Assembly (NCBI GenBank): GCA_013397435.1
Contig: VZRG01000303.1
Location: forward strand, 496,001-560,000
DNA from: Erythrocercus mccallii
Lineage: Eukaryota > Chordata > Aves > Passeriformes > Dicruridae
Direction: 5' to 3'
Length of the DNA: 64,000 nucleotides
The position numbers and the translations under genes are program-made. Shown one piece after another: positions 48,240 to 61,300 of the stretch; within the stretch, counting starts at the first letter, position 1; each line of letters begins with the position of its first letter. The notes beneath the pieces were generated by a model, which worked only from the letters and a program-made list of their open reading frames with translations, ran no database searches and was not told the DNA's origin.

Positions 48240-51200
48240 AGAGATAAAGAAACAAACATTTTCACAAATGCTTTCAACAGATGAAATAGAATACACTTTT
48301 TTTTGTTTTGGTTCCATAACCCAAGACAAGATGAAAGGCACTAAACCCCATAATATACCAGCAGGCTTTGAGAGGAAATGATGGTGGGTTTTGTTTCTTT
48401 TTTTTTTTACCCCTGTTACCCACATTTTGTCACTTCTATCTGCTGCAGGGGCAGTTTCATTACAGCTGGTGCATGAGCAGGCGTAGCTTCGGCATTCTGT
48501 GCTGTCATCAGCAGACTCTTGTTTTTCTTAGAAGTAGGACATCAGGCTGGCCTGGCAAACCTGCTGCTGCTGCTTGGTGGCCACTGTCACCATGCATTTT
48601 TAGTGTTCTCTTCTCTCTGTGGGTTTATTTACAGGGGTCATTTTGGATTTTTTGAAGCAGAGAAAAGTTCTATTATGGGTATGTACTGTGTGGGAGGAAG
48701 TAGATGCAGGGGTTTAGGCTTGTCTCTTTCAGTGTTTTTGCTGGGGGAGTGTCAGAGAAGGGGGAAAGCTGGGATATGAACAGTTATCAGATCAGAAAGT
48801 TATGGAAGCCTTCACATTTTACACCTGGAAATCACTTAAATACAACACAGAGTGTTTTGTTCTAAACTATAGAGAACAGATAAAACATCTACTGTTTGCT
48901 TATTAGCTATTCATAAGATAATTTTCTGTGCTGGTGCTGGATAGAAAAAGATACTTCGAAATAAAGGAAAAAGCAGAGAAGCTCTTAAATAGCTTGTCCT
49001 CCCCTTCTGTAGTTGGCTCAAGCACTCTTGCTGTTCAGGCATTGCTGTACTGTGCCCCTGTTCCTTGATGCTTACAGATTAAACATTTGAAAACATGCAA
49101 TCACTGTTTGTTCCTAGTTGCAAAATGGAGGTGACCTTCAGCCTCAGCTGCCTTTGCTTTATTCCTTCCACCATGACACAACCTTTTACCTTATGTCCAC
49201 CTAAAAGTAGTTGCTTTTATTTTCATGTTTTTCATTCATTTTTATTGCTCATGATGATGATAATTCAATAGTGATGTACAAGTATCAGGATCTTCACTTT
49301 TTCCAGCCTAAATCCCCTTCTTTGTATTTGACTTGGAGATCAATTAGTGAGCTAGAAATAAACTCCTGGTATTCTGAATTCCAATCCACTTTTTGCTACT
49401 TTTTACTATAGGTAATTTTTTCCTAAAGTAATTGCTGAATCACTTTCATTCACCTTTGAATTTCTTGTGACTTCTATCCCTCTAGCAATGCAGAAACTAA
49501 AGATCATGGTATTTTCCACATGTAGCTGTACCTCAGTTGGGAAAATGGTCAATGCTTCTTGCATGCATGCTCCCTGATATATTTGCTTTACCACAGGTTT
49601 AGCAGCGGAAAGTGGAGAAGACACTGGGTTTCCACCCCAATCCTTTTTGTGGACCAACCCATAGTACAGATGCCCAAAGAGCTGCAGTTACACACCAAAA
49701 AGATAAAAGTCTGTGGCAGAAAGGTGAGGCCACGTGGGCAGGGAAGAGGTCAAGCCTTCTGAAGCCAGATTAGTTGCTGAAACCAAAGTATTGTGTAATG
49801 AACAGCTGCATGCACAGGGGAAAGTGGATTCACTTCTGTTGCTATTTAACAATAAGCTTTGCTCTTCTAACACTCAGTTGAGGACGTTTTCTGAAAAGAG
49901 CAGTGGATTCTGTCTCCTTCTATCTTCTCTTAGTGTTACTAGAGGGAAAAGTAAGTTAAAATTATTAACAACATAACTTCTGGCAGGATTCAACAAGTTT
50001 TCGGCTCTTAATGTGGTACAGATAAGCAGAAGCATTTTCATTTCACTGAACATGAGGCTCAGGGGAAATTTTGTTTCTTGTATATTTTGTGGCATTAACA
50101 AAATACAGTTTACAGTGAATAAATGGAGTTGAAAGCATGTGGGTTGTGTTTCTCAAGAAATTATTTGGGTTTTTTTTAGTCTCATTCTATCTAGCATAAT
50201 GTTACCAGGGGGATTTATTGTACTCTGGAGCATGAGATTTTCAGGAAAATTCACTTTATTTTTACATAGACCATTGGATTAGTTCTAAAGGTAAAACTTG
50301 CTCTCTAGGTACCATTTTTTTTCTCAATGACTGGCCTAAGCTTGTGGTTTATATTACAACCAAAACAAAGTGTATATTATGCCACCTTTCATTTCCAGCC
50401 TGTGGAATACTCTCTTGGCTTTACCTTTAGTGCCACACACGTACAGTGTAATGTGCATATTGTACTTGAAAGCAAATATCTCAGTATATCTTTTCCTTAA
50501 CAAAGATGGAAGTAGGGAGAAAAAACAACAAAATCATGTATGTATATTTTTAGTTTTAGTGCAGGATTGGAATTAAGTAGTAATTAAGTAATGCAAGATA
50601 TTTGAATCCTGAAGTAAATAAACCAGATCTTTTTTCTACTCCAAATTAAGCTTGTTCCCTCTGAATTCCAACACCTTAAATATTAGATCTTTTTAAATCC
50701 TTTGGGAAAAGATGGATTTTGTTACAGCTATTGGTAAAAATAGCATTATTAAAGTTTTGCCTAGTACACAGAGTACTTATGTAGGTGATTGTTGTAATCC
50801 TGGTTCTAAGGCATGATATACCTTAAGTCTGTCCCTACTCCCTGAGACTGTACATGAGTTATTGAGCTTCTGGTGCCTGGGAATGGTTGCTGGGATTCTC
50901 CCTCTTCCAGACCCAGCTTTTCTGTCTGCAGAACCCTGTGGACCAGCTCTTGAAGCTTGGATGGAATTTGACCCTGGCATTTCTCTTTTTCTCATGTTTA
51001 GTATAGCTGCCTGGTGAATTTGTTAAACTCTAGGCTATTAGTAGCAAGAACAAGATTAGGGGTAAGAAGAAAAGGAAGGAGAAAAAAGCATTTGAACAAT
51101 AAGAGGACCTCATGCTCAAGCAATTTAAGTCAGGCTGACAGCTGACAGTTTGTCCAGTCAACTAACCCCAAGATTACACCAGTTTAGGGGTTTCCTGACA

Positions 51201-52714
51201 TGTGACCTTCACGCATCCTGGCACGTAGCTTTTTACACATTTTATGACCTCTTACTTTGTTCAGATCCTAATCATGACAAAAAGCTGTGTAACTCTAAAC
51301 CTGGGCTAGGGAAATAAAATCCTCACAGCTTTTAATAGATTATCACTGACCTCTTGACCCCATTTTGTTGCCTGGAAGATAAAATTAAAACATGATATTG
51401 CTTTCATCCTTGCTGCTTGTTGAGGAGTCATGCAGAAAATCCAATTACTATTACAGCTGCCAGACTATGTTCTGTGCTTGCGATTTGTTGTTTTGTGAGT
51501 TGTTCTAGCTCAGCCTGAATTTCCAGTTTTACTTAAATAAATGTACTTATAAATTATCTCGATGCACATGAATGCAGATTGACACTTAAGAAATGAACAT
51601 TCAGCAAAGCTCTGATTCAGCAAAGTCTTTTGAAGTGCTCATTAAAGCCATTATATTGTGTTATTTAGATGTAACCTGAAGTGCTGAGTGCCAGTGGTAA
51701 GTGCAGTACATCATAGTTTTCTGCTGTGTGTGCCAGCACCAGTATCTACCTGTTTGGTTCCACTTCTGGAAGGTGTGCAAGAAGAGATCAGCTTTAAATT
51801 AATTAGCTGAGTTCTCTAAATCAAAAGGAAAGATTTATTTCCTCCATGGAAATTACTTTGAGGTATCAGGTTTCGTGAGAAAGGATGCAATAATTCATGT
51901 TACTGGCAGGATGCTCAGAACAGATTTCTCCTTTCTTTTACTCAGATTAAGAATTTGCTGGACATGAACATCTTGGCCTTCATTCCAACCATCCTCCTTG
52001 GAGTGTTTAGAGGTCTTTTAGAAGCTTTCTTTTTTTCCCCAAATTTAAAGATGAATCAATTACATAAGCACTTCTTTAATTCAATTCCAAAATCATCCCT
52101 TAGAAAAACAAGCAAACATTTGGAGACTGTGTTTATATTTGTAAATAAATAATATGGTTCTCTTGACTATATAACATTTACAGAAACTAATGAGGGCAGG
52201 TCACAAACTGCTGGATGGAAAAGTGGATCTGACCTGCTGGTACTTAATAATGTGCAACAGAGTAAAAAAATGTGGATTTTCAAAATGCACATATATATTT
52301 AATGTTGGTACGTATATAAGAATAGAGAAGGTTTTTTTTCTTTGTTTGATTCAGTTTGGTTTGGTTTTTATGCTTGAAGTATTCTACCTGTAGAATCACT
52401 CTCCAGCTGCTCTTCTACTCTGATGATACTTTATCAGCTTAGTGACACATAGCAGTTGTGTTGGTGTGCTTTTGCATTTATTTGCAATCTGTGGAGAGCT
52501 CCAAATGTCCTGATAAGACATGATAGGGCCACTTTACATCTAGGCTTTGGAGCTTCCATTTCATATCATACGTCTTTGGGGACAATCATCCCATTGGAAA
52601 AGAAAGGGTACAGGCACAGGGTTCCCATATTTTGAATATTTTAATGCTTTTCAGTTTTATGCTTTGGCTATAGCTTAAGCATATTATGAGGAAGATTATG
52701 ACCTTAATAATCCT
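48240..52714. other. Intergenic, no gene recognised
   Basis: AT-rich non-coding sequence. The stretch 51350-51720 is low in repeats and could be a conserved element, but this is untestable here. Nothing else can be assigned. Confidence 0.5.
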
Positions 52715-53078
52715 GCAAAGACAGGCTGAGAGAGTTGGGTTTGTTCAGCCTGGAGCAGTGAGGCCTTAGAGTGACTTCCAATACCTGAAGGGGGCTGCAA
52801 AAAGGCTGGAGAGGGACTTTTTATAAAAGCATGTAGTGACAGAATGGGGGGAAGGCTTCAAACATAAAAAGGGCAGGTTTAGATTAGATATTAGAAGAAA
52901 TTCTTGGATGTGAAGGTGGTGGAACACTGGACAAGATTATTCAGGGAAGTTGCGTACTCCCCATCCCTGGAAGTGCTTAAGGCCAGGTTGGTCTAGTGGA
53001 AGGTGTCCCTGCTCATGGCAGGGGTATTGGAACTGGATGATCTTTCAGGTACCTTTCAATGCAAACCGTTCTATAATT
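52715..53078 (+). mobile_element. CR1 LINE 3' end, + strand
   Basis: The sequence runs from GGCTGAGAGAGTTGGGTTTG and CAGCCTGGAGCAGTGAGGCC through GGTTTAGATTAGATATTAGA, GGAAGTGCTTAAGGCCAGGT and CTAGTGGAAGGTGTCCCTG to GATGATCTTTCAGGTACC, and ends with a degenerate octamer (GTTCTATAATTA). The RT C-terminal frame is broken. A deletion joins AGGCCAGGTTGG directly to TCTAGTGG, dropping the usual ATGGGGCTCTGAGCAACCTG block. It is older than the copy at 36470. Confidence 0.88.
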
Positions 53079-56000
53079 AAATGTGAAGAAAGAAAATCTT
53101 CAGAACTTTTCTACTGCACTTTTAGTAAATTGTGCAAATTTGAGATTTTCTGCAGGTTTCTTTAGTGAATACCTACTTGTCATATGTTTTCTTTATTTCC
53201 ATTATTTTTGAGGAATGGTTTCTGAGGAGTTTTCCAGTCTTATTAAGTGTTGAGATAACCTATCTTTAGGGAAACTGGTGCACACTGAAGCCCCTTTCTT
53301 CTGCCCTCTTACAGGCAGACTTGCCAGTATGTTTTATGTATGCCATATCTAGTTTTTTTATATACATAGCCTGCTTTTTCTTCTCTCCCTGATGGAGAGA
53401 GGATTGCTCAACTGAAGACCAGTGAGTTGGCTATAGAGATGCTCTCCTCCCATCAGCCAGACATCCCTTCAGAAGCTTCCACTTTGAGCCAGCAAAAATG
53501 CATGTTTCAGGGAAAGGCAATCACCTTGACTTGCATTGACAACCTGCATGATACTGGGAGAAAAACAATATTTTCAATATGAGAGAGCTTTTTGGAGCTA
53601 AAAGTGTAAATAACTGTAGGTTGAGGCACATGACCAAGTCTCTGCAAGCTCTCCACAGACTGGTACAGATGTATGTTTCCCAATGCTTTACCTCTCCATA
53701 GGGTCAGAAGAGTGCATTTCATTTAGTTCTTGGAAGTTCTGTGTGTGCTCTGGGGGTCACCACCTCCTCAGCCTGATCCTGCTCTTGGTCAGAGCAGCAA
53801 TCTGCTGTTGGCCTCTCTGTTGGCACGCCAGAGGTGGAATCTGACCTGGGTGGGAGGAAGAGGAGGAGGGATCCCGGTGAAAGGACTGTGCTGGAGCATG
53901 CCCGTGCTGTTGATGACAGCTGAATTTCAGCTCCTCTTAGTGGCAGGATGCTGGCATTTCTGTTGGCTGCTGTGTTTGCTCACTATCTACTGAGGTTCAC
54001 CCTGATGAACCTCACTGAAAGCTTTTTGCTTTCACGTTTGAAAGATTGAGTAAGGTCAGTAAGGGGAACAGGATTTCTCAGCTTTAGGGAAAGCCTTTCC
54101 CCTGCCCAGCCTTCCTACCTAGTGCTACACCTTTGCTCCCCTATCTCTCTATGGGTTCCTGGCTCTGTGCTATTGAGCACTGCAAGGAGATACTGTAACC
54201 AAAATCCAGTTTTCAGTCTAGCAGGGTGAGGAGTGGAGTCCCATGTGTGACTCCCACTAGTCCTGTGGAAATGCCATGGTTGCCAAAGGACCACTGCTTG
54301 CAACAGGTTGGATTTTTAATAATTACTGTTTTAACAATTTGGAGCTGGAGTGCAATGTTTGACAGCCGCATCCCCTACCACTGGGAAGCCTTTGACTTTC
54401 TCATTGTACATTACAGAAACCCTGCACAAACTGCTTAAGCACATAAAAAACACTGCTTATTACTCTCTGGAACAAAACCCAAAACATGCATCAACACAAG
54501 CCAGTAAGAGCCAGTATGTTAGAAGACACTACACAACTAAATGTAAGATCATCTAGCAAAGATTTAGTGCCAGACATAAAGAAAACACTAAGAAAACTCC
54601 TCTAAGAGTTATTTTATGTTGTTTAAGAAGTGGTGCCTTGCTGACTCCAAAAGTTCATGGAGTGGTTAGCACCTTGCCAGCTCATACCTGAAAATTGGAG
54701 AACAGCATGTGTTTTGTAGGGCTGTGGTGCTTATAGAGCTTTACTGTACATATATTTTAGCCTTAATCCTGATTTTTTTTTAAATTCTGCCTTTTTTTTT
54801 TTTTAACCTTAACTTTGTAGCATGAACTCTTATTCAGATGGGTTTTCCTTTTCTGTTAGCTCTAGAAGATTTTGTTCAGGTCACAGTCCTTATTTTATTA
54901 TAACTTGGCAGAAAAAGGCAGGAAAGAAACTGTTTGATCTGAGAGAGAACCATGCAATTTTTTTTTTTAATAAACTCACATAATGAGGCAGCTGAAAGGA
55001 ACTATGTCACAGTGACTTTAACCAAAAATAATCTTGTATAAACCAGTTTGCATTTAAACTTGGAAAGAACCCATCATGGTATCTTCCACACCCACAACAT
55101 AACCCGGAGTACCATTCCTTTGACTGGAATTGAATATCTAATCTTCAGCCCATAGATTAGACAAAGCTGTCTTCTGAGTGCCCTACTGCCCCTTGGCCTG
55201 CATTTGCTTCTCCTCAATTCATCACCTTTCTCTCTGTGAGGAAATCACAATGTAGATAATGTTCTGCCAAGAATCTGGCAGAGCTATCTTTCTTTTTCTG
55301 TTTTTTTTTTAAATCACATTGACTAATGCTTCTATTCCAAAAGCTCAGTGTTTCCATGGGCAGGGTGGACAAATTAAGGATATATGCATATATACTTAAT
55401 ATATAAGCTGTCAAAACTTTAAAAGGATACTTGAGAGGATTATTTTCCCTTCAACTTAGCTGTGAAGATAGGCTACTGCTTTAAATGTGTAGCCACTGGC
55501 TTCAGGCTAGCTGTCCTTCTAGATCCCTTTGGACTTTGGAGTTTTGGCAAAAAGTTGACCTGGGTTTGAACTATCCCAGAGTCAAGTTTTCAAAAACAAA
55601 ACCTGACCTAAGCTTTGTGAAGACTGAACTACTCCCATTTTCATCTATCTGTTGTAGCTGTGTTCTGCCCATAAGCTTATAACCTTTGAAATACAGGGGA
55701 AAAAAGGCTTGAGATACAATTGTCTGACAACTTGTCACAACTGCACACAGCTGAATCTTGGCTTAAAGGTTTTCATAAATGTGCTATCTGAGCTGTTTAA
55801 TAGCTACCCACAGAGGGGATGAAACCTTGTGCTTGGAAAATATATTATTACTCTGGTTGTGTGTTTCTGTAATTTTTCTCCAGATGTCTACTGAAATATT
55901 TTCTATTTTTTTTTTCATTTCGGGCATATCTTCATTTGTATAGAAATATAAATTAATCTTAATTAAGATAAACCCCTGAATATTAGTTTTGAATGAAATA

Positions 56001-56394
56001 TAACTGTTACACTGAACTATATTATGATGAAAAATAATGCAGCACTGAAATGCAGCACAGTCATCTCATGTAAAAACTCCCTTTGCTTTTGGTGAATGCA
56101 AAGCAGCCAGTGAAAACCCCTTCTCCTGTGTTCTGTTTCAAACGTTTTCGGTTTCATTCATGTTTACTTCAAAATGGGTATATGGAAAACTAGAAGGACC
56201 TGATAAAGTATCTTCAGCCATTAGCAGTGTTTATCTCCACCCTGCAGCAGCTAATTAGCTTTAGACTTTATAGCTGTCTAGTACTGCTAGGATGTCTAGG
56301 AACTTATTTTTGTTGATTAACTGAGTATTAATCCTTTCATAACATCCTCATGAGAGAAGGGAAGCAATAAGTTTGCAAGTTAGAAACAAGTCTT
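53079..56394. other. Intergenic, no gene recognised
   Basis: AT-rich sequence with poly(T) runs near 54772-54804 and 54958-54968. The last part (55900-56390) has AATTAA/TAATTA motifs and leads into the CpG cluster. No exon is recognised. Confidence 0.5.
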
Positions 56395-56815
56395 TAACCG
56401 TTCATACTGACCAGGCACTTCACATTTGCATAAACGGGGAGCAATTCAAACTGAAACAGCGGACCCTTTCTGACACACGGCGTTATTTTAAGTAACCGAC
56501 GGAAAAAACCTTAAAGAAAGACGCACAGATCCCGAGTCCCTGCTCTGCACAACTCGGTCCGGCTGCACCTCCACCATCTGCCACGGTGCAGGGTGGGCAG
56601 GCCGGCCGTGCGTAGAGCATTCCATGGGCTCCAAATCTTCCTGGAGGTACCAGTGCTCTCTGCTGGCCGCAGGGTCGGAGTTACCTGCGTGCAACAGTCG
56701 CATCGCTGAAGTTAGATCGGGTGAATCTCAGCCTTACTCATTGCTCATGAGCAAATGTGGGATACATGGGCCGGACAAAAGAGCAATTTTCTTGTGGTAA
56801 ATGATGGCGTTAGCG
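56395..56815. promoter_or_regulatory. Isolated CpG cluster, candidate regulatory element or lncRNA promoter
   Basis: About 25 CpG dinucleotides fall in 420 bp, for example around 56478-56499, 56554-56559, 56602-56610 and 56698-56718, while the flanking kilobases have almost none. The cluster contains a CTCF-like core on the - strand (56653-56666) and a perfect octamer ATTTGCAT at 56424-56431. It lies about 28 kb past the last UBE2V2 poly(A) candidate and is not a recognised repeat. I infer an unmethylated element: an enhancer, an insulator, or the first exon/promoter of a non-coding or unannotated transcript. No splice-supported gene can be attached to it. Confidence 0.55.
56653..56666 (-). 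promoter_or_regulatory. CTCF-like motif
   Basis: On the - strand the sequence is CCAGCAGAGAGCAC, one base different from the CTCF core CCAGCAGRGGGCRC. It sits inside the CpG cluster. Confidence 0.5.
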
Positions 56816-57894
56816 GGTTTAGACACTTTTGTTTGTTCCTTAATGCCTGCAGGAATGTATGACAACTATTGTAATATATTTACTGAATTTCTTTCCTTAC
56901 ACTCTTGTCTTGGGTGTGAGAAATTGCCACATGAGAAACAACTCAGAAACATAAGTGGGGAGGATCACCATGAGCATATCTGTGTGAACACAGTTATTAA
57001 CCATTTCTTCAAAGTGGCTGTTACAAAGATTTCAGATAGAAAAAATTAAAGGTGTGTCAGACCTGAGTATTTTAAATGAATTCATGTATAGAGAAAAGTC
57101 ACACTTAATCTTTTAATCACTGAAATTTAATCACACTTAAACTTTTCCAGTGAGAGGCATTTGCTGACATGTCAAAATAGGGGGGGAAAAAGGAGAAAGA
57201 AAGAAAAAGAAAGGAACTTAACATGTAAAAGAGGAAGAAATGTGGCTGTATATACCACACAAGTTCTTCTTCAATTTGGAATCCTAATTCTGCTTTACAA
57301 AATGTAAAGGCCTTTTAGGTAGGTATATAAGTCTATTGCAGGCAGACTGTGCTTGAACTGGAAATCTGAAATTGGAAACTGATGAAAAACCTTTGTTATT
57401 CTCAGCTCCAGTTGGCTGAGGGACATGATTTGATCAGTTGTCTCTGTGGGGACACAAATAGGTAACCCAGCACAAACTGCAACCCAGGAACTTAAAATGG
57501 CAAGTATTGTGTTAAACTGTTAGGGAATATGTGACTGAATGTTTTGGGGTTTTGTGGTTAAACAGCTGAAGATATCCTTGAATCTGATACAGTCTTTACA
57601 GTACAAGTACATTTCTTAAGAAAAACATAAGAGGAATCCAGAGGAAGTAGAAAAAACTTGCTTAGACTGAGGTTAAATGGCAGCTTGATTTCACAGCCAC
57701 TGCAAATGGCCACTGCCAACTTCTAGTTTTGCAAATTCATAAATTTGTAAAATGTATTTGTTCATCCTTACATGTGGGCAGCATCATATACACATTGCAC
57801 AAAACAAACTGTAAATACTGACTCGCTTGCCATTAGTGCTTGGACTCAGGTCATGGTTTAGGAATAGTATTCCCCAATTTAGTACTCCCATTAA
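56816..57894. other. Intergenic with a purine tract
   Basis: No gene. A tract of 38 purines without a pyrimidine lies at 57179-57216. Confidence 0.6.
57179..57216 (+). repeat. Polypurine tract
   Basis: A 38-bp purine run (seven G, then AAAAA, GGAG, then (GAAA)-like repeats). Such tracts can form triplex DNA. It may be a degenerate (GAAA)n microsatellite. Confidence 0.75.
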
Positions 57895-58330
57895 AAACCA
57901 TGAGCTGCTCCCCTCCCTCTCTGGTGGGAGAAAAAAGCAGAAATCACAGATTGAGATAAGAACAATTTACTGGAAATAGCACTGAAATAAGGAAACAAAC
58001 AGTAACAGCAACTGTAGTAATAACAAAAATATACAAAGAGAAGGTGATTTACATGCCAAATGCTCATGAAATCCAAGACAACGAAAAACAATGGTGGACA
58101 GACCCTATGCCTTCCACGCTTACTCCTCCTTGGAAGAAAAAGAGCCTCTTTCTCCTGTCCCTGGCTTTTCACATATTCCTGGTGTAAAATGGTATTGAAT
58201 TCCACAAGGTCTTCATCATCTCCACCCTGTAACACTGATCTAGCTGCAACTAGGACAATTCTAAACAGCTTATTTAAGTCTACAGAGAGCACCCATGCTT
58301 TCCCATGCTTGCCACCAATTCTAGTCTGTT
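57895..58330 (-). mobile_element. Possible LTR relic, - strand
   Basis: The + strand shows blocks that look like a reverse-complemented avian LTR: GAACAATTTACTGGAAATAG (a poly(A)-signal variant, AGTAAA, on the - strand), AACAGTAACAGCAACTGTAG, AATAACAAAAATATACAAAG, then a pyrimidine-rich part with TCCTGTCCCTGG. A 133-codon open frame on the - strand spans it but has no recognisable domain. I could not find a target-site duplication. Confidence 0.4.
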
Positions 58331-61300
58331 ATTTGCAATACTTGATTCAGTATTGTTTGCTATAACACGTATTTACATTTTCTTCACAAAAGCAGCCTTT
58401 GTCTCTTAGTACCAGGACTTGGTATCAATGGCTATTTGGGTTGCTACAGGAAAAGCCTTTTCTCTCAATCTGACATACTTTTTTTTCTTCTTTATTTTAA
58501 GAACTAAATACTTGCAAAATGTTATTTTTTAAAACAAAACTATTTTTTGCTGTTAAGGAAAAGCATCTGAAACCACAATAATTTTTTTGTCTGTCTCTGA
58601 ATCAAAAATAGCCAGGCTGATCCAACCTAGAGGCTGGATGGTCTTAGTGCCAATTTTTCATTTCGTGTGGCTACAAGTTATAAAGAGTACATCATGTTGA
58701 AACTGGATAGATCTGAAAGGAATTAAGCATCAAATTGTTCTGGACTTTGTAAGGTCATGCACATGCTGAAGGTAGTGATGATGTCTGTAATGAGCTTGTA
58801 AAAAAACTAAATGTGGAAAGGAAGCTTGTTCACTCTTCTCTTTTTCTTAGGAATTGAAAAAGGGAGTTATGATTGCAGCTGTAAGACTTTAGTTAGGATC
58901 ATTTAAATTTGGCTCATCTCAGCGTAATGTGAACTTATCAGTCAGTGCTCCACAAGGAGATAAATATAATTGCCCTTTTGAGATCCAACAGATTAGTAAT
59001 AAGCACCCTTGCTACTTTAAGAGATGCAGTAAGAACCAAACGCCAAATTTTAAGATGCTGAATCTTGTCTTGTGTACTAATCCAACTCAGTCAAGTGTAT
59101 GGTTTTGCTTTTAAACTGTGATAGTGAAAGATTGCAGCTCCAGATGGGGCTGTATGTGGCTATGCTAGCATGACAGCACTTCTTCTATCATAGCTTCTCC
59201 TCACACATTTGCACTTTCAGTGGTGTTTTGTAGCTCTTCCAGCAGGCATTGATGTTCCTTGGAGAAGGAGGACTAGGAGGTCATGAGAAGGAAAGAGAAG
59301 GGGGTTAAGAAGCAATGGGTTTCTTCTATCAGCAAGTCTCAGTACTGCGCATGTATTCCTGCAGTGTGACAGTGCAGTGCTCCTGTTGCCACCAGGGAGA
59401 AATCTGTCTCCACCAAATGCACTGATTTCAAACAGGAAGAGTCAGTGGTACAAAACCCTGTGTGTAAACAAGCCTTACACCTCCACTCTCCGTGCTTTGT
59501 TCTTCTTGCTCAACCATTTGTACTTTAATTGTAAAAACCGACTTTCTTCTGTCTTCTTCTGTTTCTCTCTCAGTTATTTTGGCATTGTTGCAAGCTTCAA
59601 ATTGCTTCCCAAATGTGCTGTTTTTTGAGTGAGCATTCCTTTACTGGTAGCAAAGACGTATGTATAAAACTTGAGACTTTGATATAAGTGAGTTACACAA
59701 TCGTATGGCTTCAAAACCAGGGCAGAGTAATCAGGTTTTTCTTCTTTTATTGACCATTATGAATTTGGAATATATTCTTGTTTGATAGTTTAGAGTCATA
59801 TAAAAAGCAAATACAAGATTGGGAAGTATCTTGTGTCCCTTTGGTTGCCAATCTAGGATCTGGAAGAAATTTTCTTGCACTAGATATTGGCTGCATTTTA
59901 ATTTTTCCTTGTAGTTCTGAGCAGGGATCAGGTGGGTTAAATACCACAGATCTCCTGCACTTTTTTCCAGGAACAGAGTTCATATTGTTACTGTCTAAGT
60001 TGTGGTGATGTCCAAAACATGCCAGCTGCTTTCCAGACTGGAAGAAGGAAGTTGTACCTGCTTGGAGAGTTCAATTGTTCCGGATGACAGAGATTGAGAA
60101 AGAGTCCAGGAATAGCAGAGCTGTACAGAAAGGCTGGTTGTGGTCAGCATGATAAGCCGCAGTCTAAGCAGCAAAATGTTGAAATAATTGGTGCCAGTGT
60201 TTACCAAAGGAGAGCTTTAAGAATGCGCGGGACAGACATCTTTGAGGTGCGGTTTGAGTATAGCCTGTGCTGCTGTGGAAGAGGAAACCTCTAAGTCCTT
60301 CCCGCTCTCCAGTGCAAAGCTTTCTAATTGCAAATGCATCGGTCAGCTCCAATTGCCGTGCTTATCCACCCAAGTGCTCTTTGGGAATGATACACTCTTG
60401 GTCAGCTAAATCCCCTTTGACAGAGTTACAGTGTTGTGTGGGCAAAGCAGTCAAGGCCAGGCTATGTATTTTAATATATTTGTTTTCCTGTTTTCTGTGT
60501 TTAGACAGCATAAAGTAATTCCTGGTTTTGGGAATTTGGGGTTTCAGCACTCAAAAGTTTACGTAGAGGAATATAAGCATTAATAAACCAGATAGATTAT
60601 AAAATAAATAACAAACTGATCTAGTAAACTAGATTTATTAGTTAACAAAGCAACTTAATTGGGATATATAAGGGAAAGTTGGCTTTTTGTGTAAATCGAC
60701 ACATTCTGTACAGGCAGCAAGGCAAGCTATATTCATTCATTTAATAATTTTTTTTTTTGCTTTTAATGTTTAAGCATAAATCAGCTCAAGAGGGAAATTT
60801 CAGAAACAAGCTGTTCATCAGGTGCATGGATTGATCCAGATGGAGTCATATTGATATTTTTATCAAGCCTTCAATCAAGGAAAGGGGAGTTATGTGGTTG
60901 ATACTTAAGAAGAAACTCAACTTGAGGGTATATTGAAGCATATTCACTCATAAGGCAAGTTTCCTTTAAAGTTATGTAATGCTCCCTTCTGACGAATTGA
61001 GACAGAATATCTAATATATCAGAACTAATTGAGACAAATATGCTGAGAAGATCCTGAGTTGCTGCCTCTGAAAGGAAGGGGGGAAGGAGTCCTACTTAAG
61101 TAGTCCAGTTGCCATTCTTTGGCTTAAATCTCTGCAGTTTCTCCTCATTTAGATCAGGATTAACATCACACAGAGCAGACTGGAGAGATCATATATTCCT
61201 TGTTCTCCTGGAAGTGTCCCGGATGCTGAAGCTGTCATGTAAACTCACTGCTTTTTAAAAATAAGGTTAAGGCAAATGAGAACTAGTACAAACTGCATTT

